Notes: generated from the sequence alone by a model not told the origin. A stretch of 64,000 nt of DNA from Lachnospira rogosae (GCF_040096455.1 NZ_JBBMER010000006.1:62001-126000); one strand, 5' to 3'. Positions 8,363 through 17,416 are shown, counted from the stretch's first letter. Program-made: numbers and translations.

Positions 8363-10039
8363 ATGATTGATAATGTGTTGCAGATATCAAGAGAACAGAT
8401 AGAAAAAGCAATTGCGATATTAAATCCGTGTATGAATGATTATATTTATGTGTATGATTTGATAGATGATTATTATGTGATTTCGGAACATGCTGTGGAA
8501 AGGTTTATTCTTCCAGAAGACAAATTCTACGATGCAGCGGCAAAGCATAAAGAGTTCGTATATGAAGATGATTACGAAATGCTTAGTAAGGAACTTCAGG
8601 ATATAAAGGATGGCAAGAAAGTATTTCATAATATGAAATACCGCTGGTTAGATAAGAACCACAATCCAATATGGATTAATTGCAGGGGAAGCGTGCTGTT
8701 TAAAGATGGAAGACCACATTATCTTATGGGCTGTATTAATGAGATTGGTGTTAAGCCTGAGGCAGATAACGTCAGTGGTCTGTTAGGGGATGTGGGACTT
8801 GCTGATTATATCAGGGAAGCATATGCGGCTTTAACACCTAAAGGTTTTATAATAAGGATAGGAATAGATAATTTCAGTGCCATTAATACCAATTATGGTA
8901 TGGCTTACGGAGACTACATATTAAAGAAGACGGCAGATTGCATAGCAAATACCCTTAATTCTAATCAGAAACTTTTTAAGCTTGTATCAGATGAGTTTAT
9001 GATTGTTGATTTTAGCGGCAGCAATATAACAGAAGCAATTAAAATCTATATGAATTGTAAAAAGAATGTCAATAAATTTATAGAGGACAATAATTACAAA
9101 ATAATGTATACATTATCTGCGGGAGTTATTGATGCATCACACATAAAAGATGAGGACGATTCATATATAAAATTATCTGAATTCGCCTTAAAGCAGGCGA
9201 AGGACAGTGGAAAGAATACATATTATATATATAGGAATGAAGATTTTGAGCATTACAATAGAAGAAGGGTTATTAATACAGCACTTCATAATGCCGTAGA
9301 TGATGATTTTGCAGGTTTTGAAGTATATTACCAGCCTATAGTTGATACAAAGACTTACAGGCTTATAGGTGCAGAAGCACTTATGAGATTTTTCATGCCT
9401 GACCCAGATGGTGGAAGCCCACAATTTGTATCACCGGTTGAGTTCATTCCGCTGTTAGAAGAAAGCGGACTTATTATACCGGTAGGCAAATGGATATTAG
9501 AGCAGTCAGCCAGACAATGTGCTATATGGACTAAGCAGATAGAAAGTTTCCGCATAAATGTCAATGTATCATATATTCAGGTCATTAAAAGTGATGTGTT
9601 AACAGATATTATGGCAGCTATTAATGACAACGGAATAAAGCCATATAATATAGGAATAGAGCTTACAGAGAGTGGTTATTTAGACTCCAATCCACATTTT
9701 AATGAATTGTGGTCAAAGCTTAAGGATAATGGTGTTGTGGTTGTTCTTGATGATTTTGGTACAGGATATTCTAATCTGCATTGCCTTAGTGATTTAAAGC
9801 CGGATTACATTAAGATTGACCGTTCATTTACAGTAAAAGCTCTTAAGAACCATTATGATTATGAATTGCTTACATATATAATTCAGATGACACACAGTCT
9901 GTCACTTTCATTATGTATAGAAGGTGTAGAGACACCGGAGGAGCTTGATGAGTTAAGAAGAATAAATCCCGACTATATACAGGGATATTTATTTGGAAAG
10001 CCTTATCCGGCAAATGAATTCGATGAAAGATTTATGTAG
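8363..10039 (+). CDS. PAS-GGDEF(degenerate)-EAL cyclic-di-GMP phosphodiesterase
   Basis: This 558-residue cytoplasmic protein would hydrolyse cyclic-di-GMP. It has a PAS-like sensor (about 30-128, with the YRWLDKNHNPIWI stretch), a GGDEF domain whose signature is LVSDEF (208-212) instead of GGDEF, and an EAL domain (about 305-555). The EAL domain keeps EAL (338-340), NVS, LTES, DDFGTGYS, KIDRSF, EGVET and QGYLF. The EAL site therefore looks active while the GGDEF half is probably regulatory. It is divergent from the degenerate-GGDEF gene. It could tune motility, but no direct link is visible. Confidence 0.85.
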   Translation: MIDNVLQISREQIEKAIAILNPCMNDYIYVYDLIDDYYVISEHAVERFILPEDKFYDAAAKHKEFVYEDDYEMLSKELQDIKDGKKVFHNMKYRWLDKNHNPIWINCRGSVLFKDGRPHYLMGCINEIGVKPEADNVSGLLGDVGLADYIREAYAALTPKGFIIRIGIDNFSAINTNYGMAYGDYILKKTADCIANTLNSNQKLFKLVSDEFMIVDFSGSNITEAIKIYMNCKKNVNKFIEDNNYKIMYTLSAGVIDASHIKDEDDSYIKLSEFALKQAKDSGKNTYYIYRNEDFEHYNRRRVINTALHNAVDDDFAGFEVYYQPIVDTKTYRLIGAEALMRFFMPDPDGGSPQFVSPVEFIPLLEESGLIIPVGKWILEQSARQCAIWTKQIESFRINVNVSYIQVIKSDVLTDIMAAINDNGIKPYNIGIELTESGYLDSNPHFNELWSKLKDNGVVVVLDDFGTGYSNLHCLSDLKPDYIKIDRSFTVKALKNHYDYELLTYIIQMTHSLSLSLCIEGVETPEELDELRRINPDYIQGYLFGKPYPANEFDERFM

Positions 10040-10205
10040 TGTATCATGGGTCTTAATGAGATGTGAATATTTATGCAACGTAAAGAAAATGGTTGATTTT
10101 AGAGGTTGATATAGTGCATTTTGTCAAAAATCAGTGTATAATATCTAAAATATAGTGATACAGGGTTAGGAGAGGCTCTGCATTAGAAAAGGAGGCACTA
10201 ATATA

Positions 10206-11486
10206 ATGAAAGATAATAATTTTATAAAAAAGCTTATACTTGCGGCAGCAGCTTTTATAGCACAAATATTAATCGTTATGATTATAATATTTATATTGCT
10301 TAATAAGAATATTATTAATGTATTGACTGCTTTTGTATTAATTACAGTTGTATTTGCGATATTTGTTGTGTTAATTCTTAATATTTTAAGAAGCATAGTT
10401 GTTCTATTAAGGGGAGCAATAGCAGGTACTGCATCAAGTGATGATAAGACTGCTGAAAAGATTAAGAAGGTTTCAGCAAGAAATGATGAAGTTGGAGAAA
10501 TCGTCCGCAATGTAACAGTTGCATTTGAGGGTATTACAGGAACAGTTGCTGCAATAAGAAATGCTACAGTTGAACTTGAACAGGTTTCAGAAGAATTTGT
10601 TGCAATGTTTGATACAATGCACACAGTTGCCGACAGCACCAATGCAGCGGTAACAACAATTACAGATAATACTACAGTACAGGCTGATAAGGTAGCCGAT
10701 ATTAAGGTAAAGACTGACTCAATAAGCAAGGCTGTTGATAATATACAGACTAATATTGAAGGGCTTAAGGAAAGCATAGATACACTTAATGAGTGTAACA
10801 ACAGAGCTGCTGATATTATGAAAGAGCTTATTACAATAAGTGAAGAAAGCGGACACGCTATGGACGAGGTAAGTAATGAAACAGAGCGTACTAATGCCTC
10901 AGCCCAGGAGATTAGAAAGGTAACTGAGATTATTGCCGGTATATCTAACCAGACTAACCTTCTGGCTCTTAACGCAAGTATTGAGGCGGCAAGAGCAGGT
11001 GAGAATGGCAAGGGCTTCGCAGTTGTAGCAGAGCAGATAAGAGAGCTTGCAGATCAGTCAAGAGAGTCTACAGAGCATATTAACCAGATTGTCAATGGAC
11101 TTATTGAGAATTCTAATATCAGTGTGGAAACAGCTAAGAAGGTATCGGAAGCATTTGAAAAGCAGGATGCCAAGATTAAAGATACAGAAGCTATATTTGC
11201 AACTCTTAATTCAGAGATTAACAGAGTTGGAAGTGCTGTAAGCGGCATAGCGGCAGAAGCCTCTGACTTAGAGCAGCATAAGAACACAATAGCTTATGGT
11301 GTTGATAATCTTGCACAGTTTGCAGAAGAAAATGCAAGCAGTGGACAGATTACCAAGGAGAATATGAATAATCTTGAGCAGGTTATGGAACAGTGTAAAG
11401 GTTCTACAGATAAGATTGCTAATGTATCCGCAGAGCTTGTTACACAGATAAAGAAATTCAGCGGTAACGGGTTAAAGAAGAGATAA
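10206..11486 (+). CDS. Methyl-accepting chemotaxis-type transducer without periplasmic sensor
   Basis: This 426-residue membrane transducer starts with two closely spaced transmembrane helices (about 10-33 and 37-62) that leave almost no extracellular loop. A short linker then leads into a long coiled-coil signalling domain. The tip that contacts CheA/CheW is canonical (ISNQTNLLALNASIEAARAG). With no ligand-binding domain it may sense an internal cue or partner with another protein. TATAAT at 10137-10142 and an AAAGGAGG ribosome binding site precede it. No other che gene is adjacent. Confidence 0.82.
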   Translation: MKDNNFIKKLILAAAAFIAQILIVMIIIFILLNKNIINVLTAFVLITVVFAIFVVLILNILRSIVVLLRGAIAGTASSDDKTAEKIKKVSARNDEVGEIVRNVTVAFEGITGTVAAIRNATVELEQVSEEFVAMFDTMHTVADSTNAAVTTITDNTTVQADKVADIKVKTDSISKAVDNIQTNIEGLKESIDTLNECNNRAADIMKELITISEESGHAMDEVSNETERTNASAQEIRKVTEIIAGISNQTNLLALNASIEAARAGENGKGFAVVAEQIRELADQSRESTEHINQIVNGLIENSNISVETAKKVSEAFEKQDAKIKDTEAIFATLNSEINRVGSAVSGIAAEASDLEQHKNTIAYGVDNLAQFAEENASSGQITKENMNNLEQVMEQCKGSTDKIANVSAELVTQIKKFSGNGLKKR

Positions 11487-11521
11487 TATAATTAATATTA
11501 TTTGATGAATAGGTTAAATAT

Positions 11522-11546
11522 GCAGGTGAAATATGTTTTCGCCTGC
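11522..11546 (+). terminator. Hairpin after the transducer gene
   Basis: GCAGGTGAAA pairs with TTTCGCCTGC, a 10-bp stem with one G-T wobble, followed by a mixed T-rich tail. It is probably a weak terminator. Confidence 0.5.
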
Positions 11547-11668
11547 GTATTCATTTGTATGGTTGACATATTGTACGAAAAATGGTAAAACATACAATAA
11601 TGATATGAATTTTAAAATGCCTTATTTTGTCGTTAAGGTACAAAGGTTAGTAAAGGAGATATTAGAAT

Positions 11669-12118
11669 ATGCAGTATTCAGATAAAGTTATAGAGCATTT
11701 CAGCAATCCTCATAATGTAGGTGAGATAGAGAATGCAAGTGGTGTCGGTACAGTTGGTAACGCTAAGTGCGGAGATATTATGAGAATATATCTTGATATA
11801 GATGAGGATACTAAGATAATCAAGGATTGCAAGTTCAAGACATTTGGCTGTGGTGCAGCTATTGCAACAAGCAGTATGGCTACAGATATGGTTATTGGCA
11901 AGACAATATACGAAGCTATGGAAGTAACTAACAAGGCAGTTATGGAAGCACTTGATGGACTTCCACCAGTAAAGGTACACTGTTCGCTTCTTGCTGAGGA
12001 ATCAATCCACGCAGCTCTCTGGGATTATTGCAAGAAGCATAATGTTGATATTCCTGGTCTTAAAGAGCCTAAGAAAGATGTTCACGATGGCGAGGAAGAA
12101 ATAGAGGATGAAGAATAA
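11669..12118 (+). CDS. nifU: NifU/IscU-type Fe-S cluster assembly scaffold
   Basis: This 149-residue cytoplasmic scaffold would build Fe-S clusters with a cysteine desulfurase. The conserved Cys residues occur in NAKCGD, FGCGAAIA and VHCSLLAEESI, as in the NifU N-terminal/IscU family. The N-terminus (YSDKVIEHFSNPHNVG) is typical of the clostridial form. The C-terminal tail is very acidic. No nifS/iscS is adjacent; the next gene overlaps its end by 11 nt, which suggests translational coupling. Confidence 0.9.
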   Translation: MQYSDKVIEHFSNPHNVGEIENASGVGTVGNAKCGDIMRIYLDIDEDTKIIKDCKFKTFGCGAAIATSSMATDMVIGKTIYEAMEVTNKAVMEALDGLPPVKVHCSLLAEESIHAALWDYCKKHNVDIPGLKEPKKDVHDGEEEIEDEE

Positions 12119-12677
12119 TATTATCAATGGATATGATAATTTACAGCACAATCTTATTGATTTAATCAGGGAAGAAGAAGCTAAGCTTGGTTACAGAAAA
12201 GAGAATATAAGATTATATTATCCTTTAAGCTCATTATGTCATATGTTTGGGTGCGATGTTAGGGATACAAGCTATAGTGATATGGTAAAGCTTCTTGAAG
12301 GCGATGATGAGGATTTCAGGCAATATACTTATATTCTTGGCGGTGTCACATTCAGTAATAAAAAAGACAGGTTCTGCTTTGAGATTAATGAAAATGGAGT
12401 GGAATATATTCACAATAATACTGACGAGAATGAGTTTATAAGAAAGCTTGTTGATCTTATTAGAAGCCATAGTACATCTATGAAAGATATAATTACATTT
12501 TTTAAAGACAGTTATGATGGAATTACTATTGAGTATATCAAAGATGGTGAGTTTGATGTTCTTATAAAGTTTGCAGATAAAGCAGATGACAGATATTATT
12601 ACTGCTTTAAGGATGAAGGATGTCATATTATATATCATAGATTTCTTCCAGAAGATTACGAAGATTTACAGTTATAA
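12108..12677 (+). CDS. Small uncharacterised cytoplasmic protein coupled to nifU
   Basis: The 189-residue product has no transmembrane segments or catalytic motif that I recognise. It resembles, from memory and unverified, the DUF3877 group of Lachnospiraceae. It is acidic with alternating helix- and strand-like stretches. Its ATG lies inside the last codons of nifU with GAGG in front, so it is almost certainly co-translated with the scaffold. A role connected with Fe-S assembly is only inferred from position. Confidence 0.7.
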   Translation: MKNNIINGYDNLQHNLIDLIREEEAKLGYRKENIRLYYPLSSLCHMFGCDVRDTSYSDMVKLLEGDDEDFRQYTYILGGVTFSNKKDRFCFEINENGVEYIHNNTDENEFIRKLVDLIRSHSTSMKDIITFFKDSYDGITIEYIKDGEFDVLIKFADKADDRYYYCFKDEGCHIIYHRFLPEDYEDLQL

Positions 12678-12722
12678 TTAACTATCAATATAATAATTCA
12701 GAATTATGAGAAATATCAGAAG

Positions 12723-12762
12723 CCTGACAGGATTACATTGGATAATCTTGTCAGGTTTTTTT
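12723..12762 (+). terminator. Strong intrinsic terminator
   Basis: CCTGACA(G)GATTA pairs with TAATC(T)TGTCAGG and is followed by seven T residues (12756-12762). It ends the nifU transcript. Confidence 0.9.
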
Positions 12763-12790
12763 GTAGATAAATTTGGAGTAAAATAGCTGA

Positions 12791-12840
12791 TTGAGAAAAA
12801 TTAAACAATAACTTATTGAGAAAATTGTAACAATAACTTA
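12791..12840 (+). repeat. Two 25-bp tandem repeats upstream of the metal operon
   Basis: 12791-12815 and 12816-12840 are consecutive 25-bp copies, both beginning TTGAGAAAA and ending AACAATAACTTA. They differ at only a few bases. A further TTGGAAAATA follows as a possible decayed third copy. They lie just ahead of the metal-operon promoter. Confidence 0.75.
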
Positions 12841-12861
12841 TTGGAAAATAAGTAAAAGCTA

Positions 12862-12894
12862 TTGACAAACAATTAAACATTTGTTTAAATGTTT
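12862..12894 (+). promoter_or_regulatory. Promoter with overlapping ArsR-type palindromic operator
   Basis: TTGACA (12862-12867) is followed after 17 nt by TTAAAT (12885-12890). A perfect inverted repeat, AAACATTT (12875-12882), 4 nt, AAATGTTT (12887-12894), covers the spacer and the -10. This is where an ArsR/SmtB repressor would block polymerase, and such a gene closes the operon at 15224. Confidence 0.65.
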
Positions 12895-13006
12895 ATATGA
12901 AGTAAAGCATAATATATAAGTGCTTCACATAATATTAAATTTATAAGCAAAGCGGGCTGGATAACAGGTCTGCAGTGTCGGTTAAGACACAGAAAGGTGG
13001 TTTGTT

Positions 13007-13225
13007 ATGAAGAAAACATATGGTATTGAGGTTGATTGTGCTAACTGTGCATTAAAGATGGAAGATGCAGCTAAGAAGACAGCAGGTGTTAAAGATGCAA
13101 CAGTTTCTTTTATGACACAGAAGATGAAGGTTGAATTCGATGAGGGAGCAGATGTGGCTTCTGTAATGCAGGACGTATTAAAGAACTGTAAGAAGGTTGA
13201 ATCTGATTGCGAGATATTTATTTAA
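13007..13225 (+). CDS. Free-standing HMA-domain metal-binding protein (metallochaperone)
   Basis: This 72-residue cytoplasmic protein is a single heavy-metal-associated domain with its CANC metal site at C11 and C14. The DCANCALKMEDA pattern is close to that of HMA domains normally fused to zinc/cadmium P-type ATPases. The following ATPase has no such N-terminal domain, so this protein probably supplies it in trans. It is the first gene of the three-gene operon, 54 nt before the ATPase start. A small hairpin (12975-12990) lies ahead of its AAGGTGG ribosome binding site. Confidence 0.85.
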   Translation: MKKTYGIEVDCANCALKMEDAAKKTAGVKDATVSFMTQKMKVEFDEGADVASVMQDVLKNCKKVESDCEIFI

Positions 13226-13279
13226 TTAATAATTAGTTAATGTTAATTAGGAGAATGCTTCGCAGGAATGGAGGATAAT

Positions 13280-15172
13280 ATGACTAAGAAGCAGAAAAAA
13301 GTATTAATAAGAATTATTATATCAGCCGTTCTTTTAGTAGCATTTAAGCTTATATGCTATCTTGCTCCGGTTAATAAATATGTGGAACTGGTGCTTTTCC
13401 TTATTCCATATCTTGTAATAGGATATGACATTTTAAAGAAGGCTGTTCACGGAATATTCCATGGTGAAGTATTTGATGAGAATTTTCTTATGGCAATAGC
13501 TACTGTCGGTGCAATAGCACTTGGTGAATATGTAGAAGGTGCAGCAGTTATGCTTTTCTACCAGATAGGTGAGCTTTTTCAGAGTTACGCTGTAGGCAAG
13601 AGCAGAAAGAATATCACAGCGCTTATGGATATAAGGCCTGACTATGCAAATATCGAGCAGGAAGGTGGGTTAGAACAGGTTGATCCGGATGATGTGGAAA
13701 TCGGGACAATAATAGTAGTAAAACCTGGTGAGAAAATCCCAATCGATGGCATTGTTGTAAGTGGTGAATCTACACTTAACACAAGTGCACTTACAGGTGA
13801 GAGCCTTCCAAGAAGTGTAAAGGTCAAAGATGAGGTAATAAGCGGCTGTGTCAATCTGACAGGCCTTTTAAAGATAGAGACAACTAAAGAATTTGGCGAG
13901 TCTACAGTATCTAAGATATTGGATCTTGTTGAGAATTCAAGTATGAAAAAATCCCGTTCAGAGAATTTTATCACAAGATTTTCAAAGGTGTATACACCAG
14001 CGGTATGTATAGGAGCTTTGGTGCTTGCGGTTATTCCACCAGTAGTAAGTCTTATTATGGGCAATCCTGCTGAATGGTCAAAATGGCTTATAAGAGCTCT
14101 TACAACACTTGTTATAAGCTGCCCTTGTGCCCTTGTAATATCTATTCCTCTCAGCTTCTTTGGTGGAATAGGCGGAGCTTCTTCTAGAGGTATCCTTATC
14201 AAAGGTTCTAACTATCTTGAGAATTTATCTAAAGCCAAATATGTTGTATGCGATAAGACAGGAACACTTACTAAAGGTGTATTTGAAGTTACAGATGTTA
14301 TAACTGCCAATGGATTTACTAAGGAAGATATTATTAAATCGGCAGCATATGCAGAAAGCTATTCAAGCCACCCAATCAGTAAGAGTATACGTGATGCTTA
14401 TGGTATGGAAGTTGAAACCGGACAGGTTACAGATATAGAGGAGATAAGCGGACACGGCGTAAAAGCTGATATAGGCGGTAAAGAAGTATTAGCTGGTAAC
14501 TTAAAGCTTATGAATAAGTACAACATTGATAGCAGTGCCGGGAAAGATAGCATAGAAAATGCTCTTGGCACACTTGTATATGTAGCTATCGGTGGCATAT
14601 ATGCTGGTTGTATTGTAATATCAGATGTTATCAAGCCTACATCACAACAGGCGATTGCAGCACTTAAGAAAGCGGGCGTTAAAAAGGTTATTATGCTTAC
14701 AGGCGATGCTAAGAAAGTTGCAGAACAGGTTGCAGGAAAGCTTGGTGTTGATGAAGTTAAGAGTGAGCTTTTGCCGGCAGATAAAGTTATTGAGGTTGAG
14801 AAGCTTCTTAACAGCAAGGGTAAAGATGAAATGCTTGCGTTTGTTGGTGATGGAATTAATGATGCACCAGTACTTTCAAGAGCAGATATTGGTATAGCAA
14901 TGGGTGCACTTGGTTCAGATGCGGCAATTGAGGCGGCTGATATTGTTCTTATGGATGACGACCCTGCAAAGATTGCTACAGCAATGAATATTTCGAGAAA
15001 GACATTAAGAATAGTTCACCAGAATATAGTATTTGCACTTGCAATAAAGATAGCCTGCCTTGCACTTGGAGCAGCAGGTGTTGCTAATATGTGGATGGCT
15101 ATATTTGCAGATGTAGGTGTTATGGTGCTTGCAGTTCTTAATGCAACAAGATGTCTTTCATATAAAGATTAG
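13280..15172 (+). CDS. Heavy-metal-translocating P1B-type ATPase (Zn/Cd/Pb exporter type)
   Basis: This inner-membrane pump would export Zn2+, Cd2+ or Pb2+. It has the CPC metal motif (281-283), the TGES actuator loop, the phosphorylation site DKTGT (D325), the SHP motif and GDGINDAP. The end of the protein reads ADVGVMVLAVLNATR, with the Asp typical of the Zn/Cd/Pb class (P1B-2). The length is 630 residues because the usual N-terminal HMA domain is absent; the upstream gene encodes it separately. An ATG at 13268 is in frame, but GGAGG at 13270-13274 places the start at 13280. Confidence 0.9.
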   Translation: MTKKQKKVLIRIIISAVLLVAFKLICYLAPVNKYVELVLFLIPYLVIGYDILKKAVHGIFHGEVFDENFLMAIATVGAIALGEYVEGAAVMLFYQIGELFQSYAVGKSRKNITALMDIRPDYANIEQEGGLEQVDPDDVEIGTIIVVKPGEKIPIDGIVVSGESTLNTSALTGESLPRSVKVKDEVISGCVNLTGLLKIETTKEFGESTVSKILDLVENSSMKKSRSENFITRFSKVYTPAVCIGALVLAVIPPVVSLIMGNPAEWSKWLIRALTTLVISCPCALVISIPLSFFGGIGGASSRGILIKGSNYLENLSKAKYVVCDKTGTLTKGVFEVTDVITANGFTKEDIIKSAAYAESYSSHPISKSIRDAYGMEVETGQVTDIEEISGHGVKADIGGKEVLAGNLKLMNKYNIDSSAGKDSIENALGTLVYVAIGGIYAGCIVISDVIKPTSQQAIAALKKAGVKKVIMLTGDAKKVAEQVAGKLGVDEVKSELLPADKVIEVEKLLNSKGKDEMLAFVGDGINDAPVLSRADIGIAMGALGSDAAIEAADIVLMDDDPAKIATAMNISRKTLRIVHQNIVFALAIKIACLALGAAGVANMWMAIFADVGVMVLAVLNATRCLSYKD

Positions 15173-15223
15173 CCTGCGAATAAGACAGACAGATTACAGT
15201 ATGCAGATTAGGAGGAATGGGAA

Positions 15224-15586
15224 ATGTCAGAAGTAAATCTTCCACACGACCACGGACAGAATATTGAAAAAGTTCTTGAAAGAATGCCAGACACAGATGA
15301 ATGTGTAGTAGTGGCAGAAGTATTCAAGCAGATAAGTGATGGAAGCAGAATCAGGATATTATGGCTTTTATGTCATTGCGAGGAATGTGTAAGTAATATC
15401 GCGGCAGCTATGAATATGAGTGACCCTGCGGTTTCACATCATCTTAAGCTGTTGAAAAAGAGCGGGCTTATAACAAGCAGAAGAGAAGGTAAAGAGATAT
15501 ATTATAAACTTGCGGATAGTGAGACGGCACAGCTGCTTCATCATATAATAGAGGAGATGTTCAGGATTACTTGTCCGTTGAATTAA
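15224..15586 (+). CDS. ArsR/SmtB-family metal-sensing repressor
   Basis: This 120-residue winged-helix repressor would release its operator when metal binds. The recognition region is SDPAVSHHLKLLKKSGLI and the wing is SRREGKEIYY. A Cys-rich stretch (LCHCEECV) matches the alpha-3N/alpha-3 ligand region of CadC-type sensors. The C-terminal helix has D..HH...E spacing like the alpha-5 zinc site. It is the last gene of the operon, so it would autoregulate through the palindrome at 12875-12894. Confidence 0.88.
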   Translation: MSEVNLPHDHGQNIEKVLERMPDTDECVVVAEVFKQISDGSRIRILWLLCHCEECVSNIAAAMNMSDPAVSHHLKLLKKSGLITSRREGKEIYYKLADSETAQLLHHIIEEMFRITCPLN

Positions 15587-15600
15587 TAATCTTCAATGGC

Positions 15601-15840
15601 TCTGCCAGGAGGTGTGTGGCGGACGGATGTTGTGAAGGCTGTTTATTGCCGCTGGGCACGTTCGCACTGCTTGCAGCCGTAGCGGACACGTAAGCGGCTA
15701 AAGGACAGCCGCTAAGTGCCGACGGCTGCAAAAGCACCCAGCTTGTAATATAACACGCCTGCACAACTGGGGTGCGACAGACGGCGGGATGCGATCGGGA
15801 GATTATTAATTTAACGAGGGGGCGGTGTTTGGCTGGAGTA
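15601..15840. repeat. G+C-rich nested inverted-repeat element
   Basis: This stretch is far richer in G+C than its neighbours and has no convincing gene. Stems nest inside each other: AGCGGCT/AGCCGCT (15693-15699 with 15707-15713), TTGCAGCCGT/ACGGCTGCAA (15671-15680 with 15722-15731) and GCTGGG/CCCAGC (15651-15656 with 15737-15742). It could be a structured RNA or an interspersed, non-autonomous repeat. Confidence 0.6.
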
Positions 15841-15867
15841 GTGTAATGAGAGATGGTTGTAATAATT

Positions 15868-15896
15868 AGCGGTGGCTTTTTGGCTGCCGCTTTTTT
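15868..15896 (+). terminator. Intrinsic terminator
   Basis: AGCGGTGGC pairs with GCTGCCGCT (two wobbles) and is followed by a run of T residues. It would end the metal operon transcript after the G+C-rich element, or a transcript from that element. Confidence 0.75.
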
Positions 15897-15957
15897 GTGT
15901 GTTGGGTTATAGGTAAAAACTATAATGGGTTATATTTATTAGGAATAATATCTACTA

Positions 15958-15986
15958 TTGACTTGGTAGGTTAATGGCTGTAATAT
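15958..15986 (+). promoter_or_regulatory. Sigma-A promoter of metY
   Basis: TTGACT (15958-15963) and TAATAT (15981-15986) have a 17-nt spacer. CTAC and GTAG arms flank the -35 and could be a regulator half-site pair; no SAM riboswitch or T-box is visible. Confidence 0.55.
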
Positions 15987-16061
15987 AATGACAACGATAA
16001 CAAACACATATATGAATTATATGCTAAGACTTATTAGACAATAGATATGGAGGATATTATT

Positions 16062-17375
16062 ATGGCAAAGAAACATTACGAAGACAGAAATCTTAAGTTT
16101 GAAACATTACAGTTACATGTAGGACAGGAACAGCCTGATCCAGTTACAGATGCAAGAGCAGTTCCAATCTACCTTACATCATCATATGTATTCCATAACA
16201 GCCAGCACGCTGCTGACAGATTCGGTCTTAAAGATGCAGGTAACATTTACGGACGTCTTACTAACCCAACAGAAGATGTATTTGAAAAGAGAATTGCAGC
16301 ACTTGAAGGTGGTGTAGCAGCACTTGCAGTTGGTTCAGGAGCAGCAGCACTTGCATATGCTTTCCAGGCACTTGCACACGCAGGTGACCATATCGTAGCA
16401 GCTAAGAATATTTATGGTGGTACATACAACCTTTTAGCACATACATTTCCAGATTACGGAATTGAAGCTACATTCGTAGATCCATTTGATTATGATGCTA
16501 TCGAAGCAGCTATCAGACCTAACACAAAGGCAGTACAGATTGAAACACTTGGCAATCCTAACTCAGAAGTAGTAGATATTGAAAGAATAGCTAAGATTGC
16601 ACACGCACACAACATTCCGCTTGTAGTTGATAATACATTTGCAACACCTTACCTTGTAAGACCTATCGAATATGGTGCTGATATCGTAGTTCATTCAGCA
16701 ACTAAGTTCATCGGTGGACACGGTACAACACTTGGTGGTGTAATCGTAGACAGCGGTAAGTTTGACTGGGTTGCAGCGGCAGATAAGTTCCCATGGTTAG
16801 TAGAGCCAAATGTATCATATCACGGCGTAAGCTTTGCAAAGGATACAGCTCCAGCAGCATTTGTTACATACATCAGAGCTATCCTTCTTCGTGATACAGG
16901 TGCTACAATTTCACCTATACATTCATTCATTTTCCTTCAGGGACTTGAAACATTATCACTTCGTGTAGAAAGACACGTTGAGAATGCATTAAAGGTAGTT
17001 CAGTACTTAAAGAATCAGCCATTAGTAGAAAAGGTTAACCATCCATCTATCTCAACTAATGCTGAGCAGCAGGAACTTTACAAGAAGTACTTCCCTAACG
17101 GTGGTGGTTCTATCTTCACATTTGAAATCAAGGGTGGAGCAGCAGAAGCACAGAAGTTCATCGATAATCTTGAGTTATTCTCACTTCTTGCAAATGTAGC
17201 TGATGTTAAGTCACTTGCTATACATCCAGCAAGCACAACTCATTCAGAGTGCAACGAAGCAGAACTTCTCGACCAGGGAATTAAACCTAACACAATCAGA
17301 CTTTCAATCGGTACAGAGAATATTGATGATATTATCGAAGACCTTGATGAGGCATTTAAGGCTATTCAGGAATAA
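16062..17375 (+). CDS. metY: O-acetylhomoserine sulfhydrylase (Cys/Met metabolism PLP enzyme)
   Basis: This cytoplasmic PLP enzyme would make homocysteine from O-acetylhomoserine and sulfide. The 437 residues match MetY-type enzymes, longer than MetB. The PLP lysine is K215 in HSATKFIGGHG; the N-terminal YGRLTNPT and EGG/GSGAAA phosphate-binding motifs are present. GGAGG lies 9 nt before the ATG at 16062; the in-frame ATG at 16047 overlaps that site and is not the start. A second, divergent copy is at 51514. The homocysteine methyltransferase at 21302 would use the product. Confidence 0.88.
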   Translation: MAKKHYEDRNLKFETLQLHVGQEQPDPVTDARAVPIYLTSSYVFHNSQHAADRFGLKDAGNIYGRLTNPTEDVFEKRIAALEGGVAALAVGSGAAALAYAFQALAHAGDHIVAAKNIYGGTYNLLAHTFPDYGIEATFVDPFDYDAIEAAIRPNTKAVQIETLGNPNSEVVDIERIAKIAHAHNIPLVVDNTFATPYLVRPIEYGADIVVHSATKFIGGHGTTLGGVIVDSGKFDWVAAADKFPWLVEPNVSYHGVSFAKDTAPAAFVTYIRAILLRDTGATISPIHSFIFLQGLETLSLRVERHVENALKVVQYLKNQPLVEKVNHPSISTNAEQQELYKKYFPNGGGSIFTFEIKGGAAEAQKFIDNLELFSLLANVADVKSLAIHPASTTHSECNEAELLDQGIKPNTIRLSIGTENIDDIIEDLDEAFKAIQE

Positions 17376-17416
17376 TAATTAATAATAAAATCTTCTGATT
17401 AGATAAGTAGAATAGG

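Noticed and set aside
10081..10205. Sigma-28 promoter before the methyl-accepting protein
   Set aside because: TAAA occurs, but no GCCGATAT-like -10 is found at 14-16 nt; TATAAT at 10137 fits sigma-A better.
15567..15764. 65-codon reverse open frame in the G+C-rich element
   Set aside because: The frame crosses the nested inverted repeats, has no ribosome binding site and overlaps the end of the ArsR gene.
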